Assembly (NCBI GenBank): GCA_025642075.2
Contig: JAODUO010000117.1
Location: 199,501 to 263,500 of the forward strand
From: Ridgeia piscesae
Taxonomy: Eukaryota > Annelida > Polychaeta > Sabellida > Siboglinidae
DNA: 64,000 nucleotides
Reading direction: 5' to 3'
Made by a program: the position numbers and the translations under genes
Notes under the pieces: generated by a model
Told to the model about the DNA's origin: nothing
Seen by the model: the letters and a program-made list of their open reading frames with translations, nothing else
The model's database searches: none
Part shown: positions 10,448 to 21,889 of the stretch, one piece after another
Position numbering within the stretch: position 1 is the stretch's first letter
How the letters are laid out: the number at the start of each line of letters is the position of its first letter

Positions 10448-13180
10448 GCCTGGATGGCAACCTTGTTAAATCTCTGGTTAAAGTTGGCTGATTCTGTTGG
10501 GAAATCTTATTATTTGCAATTCTAAGGAACTCCTGACATTCTGAGTTGATCATGTGATCGACTGTTTTGATCTTGTGTAATTCTCTAGGTACATGTACAT
10601 GTGTAGTGGTGGGAATGGTGACGGACAAGGTCATCAAGAGAGTACAGCATGATGCCAGACAATTCTATGTATCCTGGGATTAGCAGTCTCATTTAGCAAT
10701 GTTGTTTACACATAACATAAATTGCAATAATTGGTGTGGTTGACGTATACAATAAACCTGTAAAACAAACTCACAAACAGACAGAGTAGCCAGTTCTGTG
10801 CACGAATAAATAATGAATATCCTATGTATTTCTTGTATCAGTGTTGATGTACATACCATAAAATCAGTTTCTAGCTGACACAAAAGAAGAAGTTTAACAT
10901 AACAAGCCTCTCCATTCTCACTAATCATTTCCCAACACACCTCCGGGTAACTGAATTCGTATCTCCATTAAATGGTTTATCAGCAAATTTCATCAACTAT
11001 GATTCTATTAGGTGTGTAGCTATAATAGATGGTAATGCTATTAAGTTACCATTTTAGAAATCACAAGCTCCTCTAATGGTACTAAGCATATAAGGCAGTT
11101 AGTTATATTTGATCTTATAGCCGACAGGATGTAAACAACATGTTGCTACATGACCGTCATAGTTCATGTACACATGAATGATTCAGGTCATCACCAGCCA
11201 AACATCTGTCTGACATGGTGCGAGATAACGACTTTCCCATTGTGGTGACAGAGTGACGTCAAAGATGTAATATACAGTACAGGAAGATGAATCCGTGTGA
11301 ATATCAGCCAAAAATCCACCATCACTTTTAACTCTTCAAAAGTGGAAGATTGCATCTTAACCAATTTTTTCTTGTAACTTATTTTATTTTATGCTGTTTT
11401 TAATGCTGCAATAAATGTGCTCATTTGCATTTAAACTACCCCGAACTGTGATCAGAGTTTGACTGTCATATGTGCGGTATGCTAAAAAAAGATGTTAAGT
11501 TTGAAATAAACTGATTCCCACACACCTGAACAGCAACTGGGACGGAATATACTGCTAATTCAGCACATGTCCTGCTAAGAATTACCACGAACTGACCACT
11601 TCACATAAATAGTACCTAAACATAAATCACAGTGTCTGTCCCTGTCTCCCTCACTTCCCTTTTTCCATTCTTCCCACATCCTTCCCTCTCTCTGTAGCTG
11701 TGTTTTGCTGTTTCCTTCGTTCACAAATGAATTACCATTCATCCCCCATTCACCATCCCACCCTATTAATTGCCTTAGTTCCTATTCCCCCTACTCACAT
11801 TTCTGCCCTCTCCATTCTTCCCCACTCCCATTTTCCCCACTCCCTCCATCCCACCCTTTCCTTTGATCAGCCTATCCTCAAGAGAAAGAGAAGTAATGAA
11901 TACTTAAATAAATAAATCTGTTATTTATTATTATTTTCCATCGTGGAAAATAATAAAGTAATTAATGGTGAAGAATTTGAGCACTTACAAAGTTGATGAG
12001 CAAAGTTTCTCTCAAAGGAGCAGGTTCATCAAACATTCAACAGCCTGTTGCTTGCAGACTTTTTCGCAAGCAGTATTAGCAAACTGACAACATCATAGAA
12101 AATATCAATAAATCAATCGAGTGTAGTCTTTGCTTGCGGTTCTCTCTGCAAACGTTGATGTCTTCTTCATGTGAATGACAGAACATTTGGCGGCAAGGAC
12201 AAAAGTCAAAACTCAACAAGTGTCACTAATGTATTACAAAGACGTGCGTAAGTATTTCTGGTATTTCCAATCAGTGTGCCCAGTTCAACTAGTCTTCTGA
12301 GTTGCACCTAGTTACTTTAGACCTTGCAACTGCTGCCTTTCACAGTGGTACCTGTAATCTATACCAACAGAGCATCTAATTATCACAGACAACACATCAC
12401 GAGTCAGACAGTTTATGTGTGATGCCAAAAATGCTGATAAGAACTATTCTCCTATGTGCAAACTAACTGTGTTGTAATTCTGGCCTTTCAAAGTGGTCTA
12501 TAGCTCTGTAGTAATAGTAGTATTGAACTGTCAAAGACAATAGATCGGTTTATGGCAGTTCATGTTTGCCAAAAACGGTGTTAACAATTGCGCAGGTGAA
12601 CAGGTGCACTGGACAATAATTCTGGCACGAGACAATGGTGACTGACCAAACACTGGACCAGTTCCAACATCGGTGCAGATCTTGAAAAAAATAGCCACAT
12701 CAAGTGAAGTGGCGTGATGGGATGAAGCAAGGCAATCACAGGGCGGGCTGTGGTCATGCATAGAGAGAGCCACATAGTGGCAGTCAGGCATGGCGGACGA
12801 ATACTGAACATTAGCAAAAACTGCATCGTCACTGATATACGAGAAGCGGGGGCATAATTGTTGCATAGGTGCGAATGACATCGCAGATTTCACCTGAAAT
12901 TATCAAGGCAATAATGGATGCATGCCAGACATATGACTAACGTTAAAAGTATAAAAAAACTATGTGAAGAATGAAACAGCTGTCAGATAACATATGTGAA
13001 GTGAAATAAATAATGGTCGAGTTTTACCGATGCAGGTTGCTGTTGATTGTATAAGTTAAACAAAATTAAAACAGACTCCATAATGCAAAGGTGGACCCAA
13101 GGGGGGTCATAGAAAGGAACAATTGGAAATTTTTCTCAAGTTACATATTGTAACGACTACCAATGTGACTCCAATCAGGT
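10448..13180. other. Intron, no confirmed gene
   Basis: Includes a pyrimidine-rich block at 11640-11870 and a 120-codon minus-strand open frame at 12531-12893 preceded by an AG acceptor-like site. I recognise no protein in that frame and it does not fit the phase-0 chain of the surrounding gene, so it is left unassigned. Confidence 0.35.
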
Positions 13181-13186
13181 GTGCAT

Positions 13187-13268
13187 GTATTATCATGTAT
13201 TATCATGTGTTATCATGTATTATCATGTATTATCATGTATTATCATGTATTATCATGTATTATCATGT
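13187..13268. repeat. 10-bp tandem repeat (TATTATCATG), about 8 copies
   Basis: Eight nearly perfect decamers, one carrying TGTTATCATG in place of TATTATCATG. Confidence 0.93.
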
Positions 13269-14490
13269 TCTTTGTGTTCTGGAACGCAAGTAACCAACAG
13301 GCATTGGCGATGCTCGAACAGGACAATCAAAGGGGAGTGAAGTTTGAGTTATGATTAACATGTACATAACATGTATCTGCTCACCAATAAAAGTTACTAA
13401 AACACAACTGATGAAAATAGTTTCTAGTATCTAGTTTTTGTCAGCATCCAGCAACAGTATATTGTTGTCAGATGCTTGTTTATTTTTGCATATTTGTATT
13501 AACTGACTATATTTGTTATATGTGGCGGTGTTGAATGTTATGGTCATTTGAGGCCATTCAACTATAGTAATTGTTGTTTTAATATTATTGCCAAATTGGT
13601 CTCAGTGGTATTTAGCATCTCAAATTTGGACTGGCATATAAGTGATCTCCAATTCACAAAGGATATACAGTGTCCACTGTTAACAGTCAGATTAAAATAC
13701 CAAATGTCTGGTGTGTGCCACAATTTCAGAACTTTGGCATGAATCAGTACATTTATATTTTGGGTTTATGATTATCGTCACCTACACAGTAAAACATGAA
13801 CATTTTGACCAATACTCATTGCTATGTTTTCTTCACCTTTGTTAACTTTTGAACACACCTTTAAGTTGTGTCATGCGATCCTGTAAATGTCAATATTTAT
13901 ATCAACATGTTTACTATGCATGTTGTGATCCATCATTAAGATTATTTGCAGTCCTTCTGCAGCAAGGTAATTGATTGCAAAAAAGACTTCCATGCATTCT
14001 CTGAGTCATAACAGCCTGCAGCATAAGTTCCAAGACATGTAATTAGCAATCCTTCATTCACAATGCAACTCAGGTAAAAGCATGTAATTGCTGCATAAAC
14101 AGATGTATGCAATGTCACAGTTCGGTGCAGTACTTGGATAATTGTAAACATGTGTTATTCACAATGGAAAATGTTTAAAAAAAAGACAAGATCAAATAAC
14201 AATTCTAGAAGGTCGAGCAATAACAAGAAAGGACAGCATAGCAAGACACAAAAACATTGGTATGCACTATCCAGATGTCAGAGATATAGTGACAAAGTAC
14301 CGTATAGTTCACAAGCTTTTCTGTACATTGTAAACCAGCCCACATGTCTTAACACAACCCACTTACAAAATATTTATTATTGTTAAAGAATAAATGTGTT
14401 CAAGGCACTCTTCTTACAAAATAGATTTTAATAAGTTTGATTTTTTACACATTAGAATTAATTCAGCTTCAGCAGAGGCAGATAGGCCTA
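13269..14490. other. Intron, no feature recognised
   Basis: AT-rich with short open frames only. No splice-bounded exon or repeat structure is seen. Confidence 0.35.
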
Positions 14491-14509
14491 ACAGCAAGTT
14501 CTTGGAACT

Positions 14510-14850
14510 GCATTTTGATGGGGGGAACAGCCCATAGCAAGTGCGATGAAAAATGACTGTTGCCACATATTTCCTGCTCCGTGTTCTTCCTAGGTTTTCA
14601 AAAGGGCAGCGTGCCATTTCACAAAAACTATGGCAGTGACAAGAAGTGGAGCATCGCAAAATATAGAGCAGAGCTTTGTGTTAAATGGCAGGACATTAAT
14701 TTTTATACTGAAAAACACAGGGCAGCACCAGAAATGGCAGGGCACAATATCTTGTAAATGTGACATAGGCAGAACACTGGACTGCTAATATTATGAAGTC
14801 CTGGTTGGACAATATTAAAGACTGTATGAAACAGCCCACTGCCTGGTTGC
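14510..14850 (+). repeat. Unique-looking flank repeated inside the 43-bp satellite
   Basis: Phrases here (GATGGGGGGA-ACAGCCC, TTTTCAAAAG, ACATAGGCAGAACACTGGAC, TAATATTA-TGAAG, ATGAAACAGC, GTTGCTGCACATGGTGG) recur in the same order at about 15528-15735, in the middle of the satellite. The array and its left flank therefore appear to have been duplicated together. Confidence 0.65.
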
Positions 14851-17800
14851 TGCACATGGTGGAAGACTGACAGCACTGGTGCATCACAGTTGCTGCACAT
14901 GGTGGATGACTGAGAGCACTGGTGCAACACAGTTGCTGCACATGGTGGATGACTGAGAGCACTGGTGCACCATGGTTGCTGCACATGGTGGATGACTGAC
15001 AGCACTGGTGCACCATGTTGCTGCACATGGTGGAAGACTGACAGCACTGGTGCACCACAGTTGCTGCACATGGTGGATGACTGAGAGCACTGGTGCATCA
15101 CAGTTGCTGCACATGGTGGATGACTGAGAGCACTGGTGCACCATGGTTGCTGCACATGGTGGATGACTGACAGCACTGGTGCACCACGGTTGCTGCACAT
15201 GGTGGATGACTGACAGCACTGGTGCACCATGGTTGCTGCACATGGTGGATGACTGACAGCACTGGTGCACCATGGTTGCTGCACATGGTGGATGACTGAC
15301 AGCACTGGTGCACCATGGTTGCTGCACATGGTGGATGACTGACAGCACTGGTGCACCATGGTTGCTGCACATGGTGGAAGACTGACAGCACTGGTGCATC
15401 ACAGTTGCTGCACATGGTGGATGACTGAGGCACTGGTGCATCACGTTGCTGCACATGGATGACTGAGAGCAGGTGACACAGTTGCTGCACATGAAGAGAT
15501 AGACTGACAGCACTTGACCATGTGTTGATGGGGGGACAGCCCTTGCAATTGTTGCACTGGAAAAGACTGCACACTGGTGCACCACGGTTTTCAAAAGATG
15601 GCAGCTGGTGCACCAAGTATGCTGACAATGTGGACATACGCAGAACACTGGACTTGTTAATATTAATGAAGCACGGTGCACATTTTAACATGGATGAAAC
15701 AGCAGCACTGGCAGCACAGTTGCTTGACATGGTGGATGACTGAGAGCACTGGTGCACACAGTTGCTGCACATGGTGGATGACTGAAGCACTGGTGCACCA
15801 TGTTGCTGCACATGGTGGATGACTGAGAGCACTGGTGCATCACAGTTGCTGCACATGGTGGATGACTGAGAGCACTGGTGCATCACAGTTGCTGCACATG
15901 GTGGATGACTGAGAGCACTGGTGCATCACTGTTGCTGCACATGGTGGATGACTGAGAGCACTGGTGCACCACGGTTGCTGCACATGGTGGATGACTGAGA
16001 GCACTGGTGCATCACAGTTGCTGCACATGGTGGATGACTGAGAGCACTGGTGCATCACAGTTGCTGCACATGGTGGATGACTGAGAGCACTGGTGCATCA
16101 CAGTTGCTGCACATGGTGGATGACTGAGAGCACTGGTGCATCACAGTTGCTGCACATGGTGGATGACTGAGAGCACTGGTGCATCACAGTTGCTGCACAT
16201 GGTGGATGACTGAGAGCACTGGTGCATCACAGTTGCTGCACATGGTGGATGACTGACAGCACTGGTGCACCACGGTTGCTGCACATGGTGGATGACTGAC
16301 AGCACTGGTGCATCACAGTTGCTGCACATGGTGGATGACTGAGAGCACTGGTGCACCACAGTTGCTGCACATGGTGGATGACTGACAGCACTGGTGCATC
16401 ACAGTTGCTGCACATGGTGGATGACTGACAGCACTGGTGCACCATGGTTGCTGCACATGGTGGATGACTGACAGCACTGGTGCACCACGGTTGCTGCACA
16501 TGGTGGATGACTGACAGCACTGGTGCACCATGGTTGCTGCACATGGTGGAAGACTGACAGCACTGGTGCACCACGGTTGCTGCACATGGTGGAAGACTGA
16601 CAGCACTGGTGCACCACGGTTGTTGCACATGGTGGAAGACTGACAGCACTGGTGCACCACGGTTGTTGCACATGGTGGAAGACTGACAGCACTGGTGCAC
16701 CACGGTTGTTGCACATGGTGGAAGACTGACAGCACTGGTGCACCACGGTTGTTGCACATGGTGGAAGACTGACAGCACTGGTGCACCACGGTTGTTGCAC
16801 ATGGTGGAAGACTGACAGCACTGGTGCACCACGGTTGTTGCACATGGTGGAAGACTGACAGCACTGGTGCACCACGGTTGTTGCACATGGTGGAAGACTG
16901 ACAGCACTGGTGCACCACGGTTGTTGCACATGGTGGAAGACTGACAGCACTGGTGCACCACGGTTGTTGCACATGGTGGAAGACTGACAGCACTGGTGCA
17001 CCACGGTTGTTGCACATGGTGGAAGACTGACAGCACTGGTGCACCACGGTTGTTGCACATGGTGGAAGACTGACAGCACTGGTGCACCACTGCTGTTGCA
17101 CATGGTGGAAGACTGACAGCACTGGTGCACCATGGTTGTTGCACATGGTGGAAGACTGACAGCACTGGTGCACCACGGTTGTTGCACATGGTGGAAGACT
17201 GACAGCACTGGTGCATCACAGTTGCTGCACATGGTGGAAGACTGACAGCACTGGTGCACCACGGTTGTTGCACATGGTGGAAGACTGACAGCACTGGTGC
17301 ACCACGGTTGTTGCACATGGTGGAAGACTGACAGCACTGGTGCACCACGGTTGTTGCACATGGGGGAAACGACTGACAGCACTGGTGCACCACTGTTTGT
17401 TGCACATGGTGGAAGACTGACAGCACTGGTGCACCATGGTTGTTGCACATGGTGGAAGACTGACAGCACTGGTGCACCACGGTTGTTGCACATGGTGGAA
17501 GACTGACAGCACTGGTGCACCACGGTTGTTGCACATGGTGGAAGACTGACAGCACTGGTGCACCACGGTTGTTGCACATGGTGGAAGACTGACAGCACTG
17601 GTGCACCACGGTTGTTGCACATGGTGGAAGACTGACAGCACTGGTGCATCACGGTTGCTGCACATGGTGGAAGACTGACAGCACTGGTGCATCACGGTTG
17701 TTGCACATGGTGGAAGACTGACAGCACTGGTGCACCACGGTTGTTGCACATGGTGGAAGACTGACAGCACTGGTGCACCACGGTTGTTGCACATGGTGGA

Positions 17801-17877
17801 AGACTGACAGCACTGGTGCACCACAGGTTGCTGCACATGGTGGAAGACTGACAACACTGGTGCATCACAGTTGCACC
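14845..17877. repeat. 43-bp satellite, about 65-70 units, in two sub-families
   Basis: Unit about 43 bp containing 'tgcacatggtgga' and 'gcactggtgca'. The left part (to ~16550) mostly has 'ggatgactga' and 'catcacag'. The right part (~16550-17870) mostly has 'ggaagactgacag', 'caccacgg' and 'ttgttgcaca', and is far more uniform. An interruption at ~15420-15740 carries the left-flank copy. On the minus strand three units (129 nt) read as 43 codons without a stop in several frames, giving open frames up to 460 codons rich in Cys, His and Gln. No start, splice or family evidence supports a protein. Confidence 0.95.
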
Positions 17878-18080
17878 ACTGAGTGTCTACTATGCTCCGG
17901 GTTGCACCACTGAGTGTCTACTATGCTCCGGGTTGCACCATTGAGTGTCTACTATGCTCCAGGTTGCACCACAGAGTGTCTACTATGCTCCGGGTTGCAC
18001 CACTGAGTGTCTACTATGCTCCGGGTTGCACCACTGAGTGTCTACTATGCTCCGGGTTGCACCACTGAGTGTCTACTATG
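17872..18080. repeat. 31-bp tandem repeat, about 7 copies
   Basis: Units of 'gttgcaccactgagtgtc' followed by 'tactatgctccgg', abutting the end of the 43-bp satellite. The junction shares 'ttgcaccac', so the 31-bp array may have been seeded from a satellite unit. Confidence 0.93.
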
Positions 18081-21000
18081 CTACTATAGTAACAAAACAG
18101 TTAACATGGTCACTAATTGTAAACATTATTTTAAAACACATTCTTTAGAATATTTGCTACAACAATTCTGTTTGTCAATGAATGGGTACAAGTTAACCTC
18201 TGAAAAACGACAACGTAATGTTTGGAACTGAACAAACAGTATTAACCTGGGAAGGTTAATGAGTGACAAATTGGGAAATTTGACTAATTGGCCTATCCCC
18301 CAGGGCAGATGGTCTGCACCAGCGAGAATGAATGGCCTGTCAGCGCTAAAACGATGTGGCAGGAAACCAGAATGTCAGCAAATGTGAATGAACATGACTT
18401 CAACTCCCACACTTCTGCACTCAGCAATGAAACTAGAAGCTGCAGTCACTACCTCAGGGTAGTGGTAGTACCACGTGAAATAGTTCTATAACAATGTACT
18501 CATTAATTCCATATGGCCAAGACAGCTTAAATAACCCCCTGCTATTTTACTTGTATTTTGCCAGGTACAATAAATTATTTATAGATTTTTTACATCCGCT
18601 GAATTTACATCCACCTCCTATCATTAAGAATAACAAGACAGTAATTGATCTCACAGCCTTAAATGTGTGCATAGGTGAAGACAGACAGAGAACCATTCTT
18701 CTGGCATAGAAGCACTATTTACACAGCTTGCTGTAACAACTGGGCACTTCAGATTGCTGTAGATAAATCATAATTTGAATAAAATATATTATTATATTAT
18801 TACAGAGTAAATGTAGCTGGCTGTGCTGACTGCATCCAAATGGAAAATCAAAAGCTATGTCCTATGAAATAATTTCATTCGTGAAAAAGTGAACCGACTG
18901 GCTTCAGGTAACCAAGAAACAGGGTTTGACAAACATTCTTAAATGGCCACCACATAAAGTCATCAGACGTCCAATATTATTTTTCACAGGTATTTTACAC
19001 AACCCCAAAAATTCTATCTGCAATAAAACAAAATGCAGTTCTATTCCAGCGAGAACAATGTATAGGTAATACTGCGTATGAGAAGTGCATTGTACAGTAT
19101 GTAAGATTCTGCGAGTGTCAAATCAAAAGCAAATTGATCTGAAATGTGCAACGTTGAGACTGAATGGTCAAAGAAAGGGCTGATTCATCAATGCACATAA
19201 ATTTTTAATATTCATTTGTTTGAATTTATATCCAACTGACATACTTCTTAGTGAAATTTATGACAACCCGACAAATGTCCACAACAAATGGAAGCTTGAC
19301 CGCGGTCACTTTACATTTGGAAGCCTTAGGAAGAAGCTGAGGCCCAGACGTCCATCCGTCTGCACACTCCCATCTAAACGGGAACTGTTGACGTGCTTGT
19401 AAAAAATGTATCATCTACAAAGACGGATGAGACCACAGAGCCACATATATATGCCATTGCTACCCGAGATTAGCCACACAATGCATTAGCAATCTATTAC
19501 ACGTGTAACACTAACAGCTGAGAAATTCTCAAGCGTGAACTCTGGCTGAATGCCACGATGAACAATATTACAAGACATGATTTTCCACATGGAAATGTTC
19601 CTTGGCAAACGCGATCAATCATAGAAATCTATGCGTGAGAGATTGCGACAGGCTGGATCGATTAGACGTCCGCGGGAAATGTCACGTGTGACGTCCCACG
19701 ATTAAAGTCGACGCAACAATTAAGAAACATTACAATCAGTGCGAGCTGCCTAACTGATTTCAGTAGACCATTTGGTGACATTTGTGTCTGACAATAAGTC
19801 TACGCCTACATGCATGCCGTAGTAGCAGCAGGTGCATCTGCCCTGTTATCCCATGGAAAAACCTTGTCTTGATGATATCACCAGCTATTGCTGTAAATGT
19901 AACGACCATGTGTTCAAATGACTAAACTACATTTACATAATTACATTCTCAGCTGCCTGAAAACATATGGTTTGAAATAAAATTAATAAACATGCAATCC
20001 AAAATGCTTAAGAATGCAACATTTTACTGATAGACCCACAGTTTCATTTGTCTTTTTATTTAATTACACAACTAATTAACACACAGATACACAGGAACAT
20101 CCAACAAGCAACATTTATTTTTACACAGGTCTGAAAACTTAAACTACGAAATAATAGATTTTGTAGATTTATCTACCGACTCAATACAATTACCCAGGTA
20201 CCAGTAGTCATAACTGATACAAATAATGCAGCCATGTTTCTATTCTTTTACAATCTTTCTATTTGCATTCTCGCTCTACTGGATATTTTGTAGTGTGTTC
20301 AATTGTTTCATATTACAGTATAATAGCCGTACAACTGACAATTATATTTCCAATTAATTTCATACCTGTACTGTTATCCATACTGGTGTCAACACTGGTA
20401 CTCTAACCTTTCAACAACACAATTTTAGTTACATTTATTATTATGCAGGTATATTTGACTCATCAGGTTACTTATTTTGTCTTCAAGATGTCATTTCTTA
20501 ATGCCTCGTGCAACAGGCCCGGTCTACAGGGAATAAAAATTGATTTCCAATTATTACATGTCATTTTTTCTTCTACTGTGGATTTGCATCAGTAGTGCTT
20601 GTCAATCCTGTATGCATATTTTATGAAATGATGTCATAATCAGGTCATTTACTACTTTCTTGAATACATAAATATAGTTTTACTAAATAAAACATAATAT
20701 TTTTCATTTTGTCATTAGTAAGCTCATAACTGTTGGCATACAGTTGTACATAGAATGCTACACACACTGTATATTAAATTATGCCTGTAAATCTAGATTT
20801 GTTTGTATAAATTTGTATTCAATCAGGCACATAACATCTGCAGAACCAGAAATATGGAATAACTAGAGCGTGACCAATTTAAATATATTTTTTACATGAG
20901 TTTATCCTTAATTTTATTTGAAATATGTTTAAAAAAACATATTCAATAAAAGTCTGCATGCGTAATATTTATTATCGTCTCATTCAGTCAAAATGTAATG

Positions 21001-21480
21001 ACAGTGCAACTATGACATCTTTGTTAATGTCATAATAAAAAAGTATTAATAGTTTTCCATATAGACTGCCCCAGGGCAAACATTTATGCCAAACTTTAAT
21101 TAAACCACTCTGAAAAAAAGATACACCTCTGACCACAAACCATTGCGGACAAATATTAAGGGATTGCTCAGGTAATCACAGATTAATTTGGATCACATTT
21201 GGCTTTGCTATTGATTTCGCAGTCGTTTACAACAAACATCTAGAGCAACGTATTCTGCACCATCGCGCTATACATAGCCCGACACTGTTTTATCGATAGT
21301 TTGGAACACTAACATCTGACCTAACATCATTACCTTCCGCCTAATCCGTGTCAGTCGACCGAGGGCTTCGACATAATCACATTGTCTTTTGTCTTGTCTT
21401 ATATGTCACGGTTCATTACACACAATTTGTGCACCTGAGTAACTATCAAAATGTCACGACATATCCGTGCTTCAAAGAGT
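18081..21480. other. Intron, no feature recognised
   Basis: Mostly AT-rich intronic DNA. A somewhat more GC-rich patch at 19300-19720 contains CpG and CACGTG/GACGTC words, but no exon or start that fits either gene. Confidence 0.35.
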
Positions 21481-21482
21481 GG

Positions 21483-21886
21483 GGGGGGGCTGAAATGCTT
21501 GAACAACTATTGCCCAAACATAATAACATACCACTTAGAGGATACCTGACCGTGATTTGAAGAGCATGGTGCCACTGCATATTTCAAATATTTTTACAAA
21601 CTTGGATATCATTGATCTCTGGGCGCAGCCATATTATGCTCAGGCTGCATTTGGGTTGAGTCACTCCTACCTACTCAGGGTAAATATTAGATTTTTCCGA
21701 TTTACTTCATCAATGGACATTTCTGTGTGAAAACAAGAATATGGTGTCATATGTGGTCAATAATATCCAAGTTTGAAAAATTATTTAAAAAATACCATGG
21801 GTCCATGCTCATCAAATCATGGTCACATATCCTCTAAATGGTATGTTATTATGTTTGGGCAATGGCTATTCAAGCTTTTCAGCCCC
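21483..21886. mobile_element. Fold-back element with about 130-bp inverted arms
   Basis: Left arm 21483-21617 and right arm 21754-21886 are reverse complements at roughly 85% by eye. Landmarks: 'attgcccaaacataataac' on the left faces 'gttattatgtttgggcaat' on the right, and 'aacttggatatcattgatc' faces 'ggtcaataatatccaagtt'. The central spacer is about 136 bp and noncoding. This fits a non-autonomous fold-back transposon or an inverted duplication. Confidence 0.75.
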
Positions 21887-21889
21887 CTG

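Noticed and set aside
10440..10500. Possible CR1 tail ('ggcaaccttgttaaatct')
   Set aside because: Only about 20 bp resemble the 3' end of the LINE at 37900. No further homology is visible, so it could be chance.
12531..12893. 120-codon minus-strand ORF with an acceptor-like start
   Set aside because: No recognisable family, no donor that keeps the phase-0 chain, and a second overlapping frame is equally open. It may be an unrecognised repeat.
14845..18080. CRISPR-like array (43-bp repeats)
   Set aside because: Units are directly contiguous without unique spacers and the context is eukaryotic intron, so this is a satellite.
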